In this document: positions 5,025-5,513 of the stretch, piece after piece
Layout: each line of letters opens with the position of its first letter
Numbering within the stretch: position 1 is the first letter of the stretch
From: Bifidobacterium breve
GTDB lineage: Bacteria; Actinomycetota; Acidimicrobiia; Acidimicrobiales; Ilumatobacteraceae
Assembly: GCA_945889575.1 (NCBI GenBank)
Contig: CAMDBY010000121.1
Span: 1 to 5,513 of the forward strand
Direction: 5' to 3'
DNA length: 5,513 nucleotides
Notes under the pieces: model-generated
The model's input: the letters and a program-made list of their open reading frames with translations, nothing else
What the model was told of the DNA's origin: nothing
Databases searched by the model: none
Program-made: the position numbers and the translations under genes

Positions 5025-5513
5025 TTAGCCGCGAGCCTTGAGGGCTTCGATGAGCTTTGGAAGAACTTTGTGCACATCGCCAACAATTCCGAGGTCAGCA
5101 ACACCGAAAATTGGTGCTTCTTTATCTTTGTTGATTGCGATGATGTTCTTTGAACCCTTCATACCCACCATGTGCTGTGTTGCACCAGAGATGCCTGCAG
5201 CAAGGTAGATAGTTGGCTTCACAACTTTTCCGGTCTGACCAACTTGGTATGAGTAAGGAACCCAACCAGCGTCGACGATTGCGCGTGATGCACCAGGTGC
5301 ACCCTTCAGCAACTTGGCAAGGTCTTCGATGAGTGCATAGCTAGATGCTTCACCAAGTCCACGACCACCAGAGACAACGATGTTTGCTTCGTCAAGTTTT
5401 GGACCAGTTGTTTCTTCAACATGAACTGCTAGGACTTGAGCAGCACCTGCTGCGCCAAGATCAGGAACAGTCAACGCAGTAACTGCAGCTGCTGCGCCAC
5501 CTGCTGATTCAGC
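5025..5513 (-). CDS. etfA: Electron transfer flavoprotein subunit alpha, C-terminal half
   Basis: EtfA binds FAD and, with EtfB, carries electrons from acyl-CoA and other flavin dehydrogenases towards the respiratory chain. The window holds the last 162 residues of a protein usually of about 310-320. The frame is open to the right edge, so the start lies outside. Visible landmarks, numbered in the fragment, are SGGRGLG (48-54) at the start of the FAD domain, GASRAIVDAGWVP (74-86), QVGQTGKVVKP (90-100), and the EtfA signature IYLAAGISGATQH (102-114), followed by AINKDKEAPIFGVADLGIVGD. These bind the FAD ADP and isoalloxazine moieties in known ETFs. An internal TTG at 5474 is not the start, because the conserved frame continues beyond it. 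An etfB gene is expected upstream, to the right of the window. The TAA stop directly abuts the TAA of the convergent gene. Confidence 0.96.
   Translation of the reverse strand, partial: AESAGGAAAAVTALTVPDLGAAGAAQVLAVHVEETTGPKLDEANIVVSGGRGLGEASSYALIEDLAKLLKGAPGASRAIVDAGWVPYSYQVGQTGKVVKPTIYLAAGISGATQHMVGMKGSKNIIAINKDKEAPIFGVADLGIVGDVHKVLPKLIEALKARG

Noticed and set aside
5472..5474. TTG as the start of the etfA frame
   Set aside because: The frame continues without a stop to the window edge and the visible part lacks the EtfA N-terminal domain, so the gene is partial rather than starting here.

Overview
The window looks like a compact stretch of chromosome from a mid-GC actinobacterium, most plausibly an acidimicrobial or aquatic lineage. 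The main reason is the three-gene set at 2064-3983: a histidine phosphatase of the MSMEG_4193 type, a DUF3090 protein and a SCO1664-type PI3/4-kinase-like protein. From established knowledge these three families travel together almost only in Actinobacteria, with some Chloroflexi. The G+C content looks close to even by eye, which argues against Streptomyces or Mycobacterium. The lineage is an inference; the gene family calls rest on visible motifs.

Layout. Positions 1-1382 (+) hold two tandem paralogous alpha/beta hydrolases of the hormone-sensitive-lipase family; the first is cut by the left edge. Positions 1379-2038 (-) encode a family 5 uracil-DNA glycosylase with an Fe-S cysteine set; its stop codon overlaps the stop of the second hydrolase. 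Its start lies about 25 bases from the divergent start of the phosphatase. Positions 2064-3983 (+) are a tight operon: phosphatase, 23-base gap, DUF3090 protein, 1-base gap, kinase-like protein. Positions 4050-5024 (+) encode a 324-residue protein of unknown function with a striking SGGAHGKRRG motif. Positions 5025-5513 (-) are the C-terminal half of electron transfer flavoprotein subunit alpha, which runs off the right edge. Its stop codon abuts the stop of the unknown gene with no base between them.

How the genes relate. The hydrolases, the DNA repair enzyme, the unknown protein and EtfA look like independent housekeeping or catabolic genes. The 2064-3983 trio is the one group that looks like a functional unit. 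It pairs a probable phosphate-removing enzyme with a kinase-fold protein and a small protein ending in a Cys/His zinc-site-like motif. Its substrate is unknown.

Non-coding space is minimal. The longest gap is 66 bases (3984-4049), and no gene-free stretch reaches 300 bases. Because there is no room between the convergent genes at 5024/5025, the likely transcription terminator (a perfect 10-bp hairpin at 4933-4958) lies inside the coding sequence of the unknown gene. No RNA gene, insertion sequence, CRISPR array or attachment site was seen.
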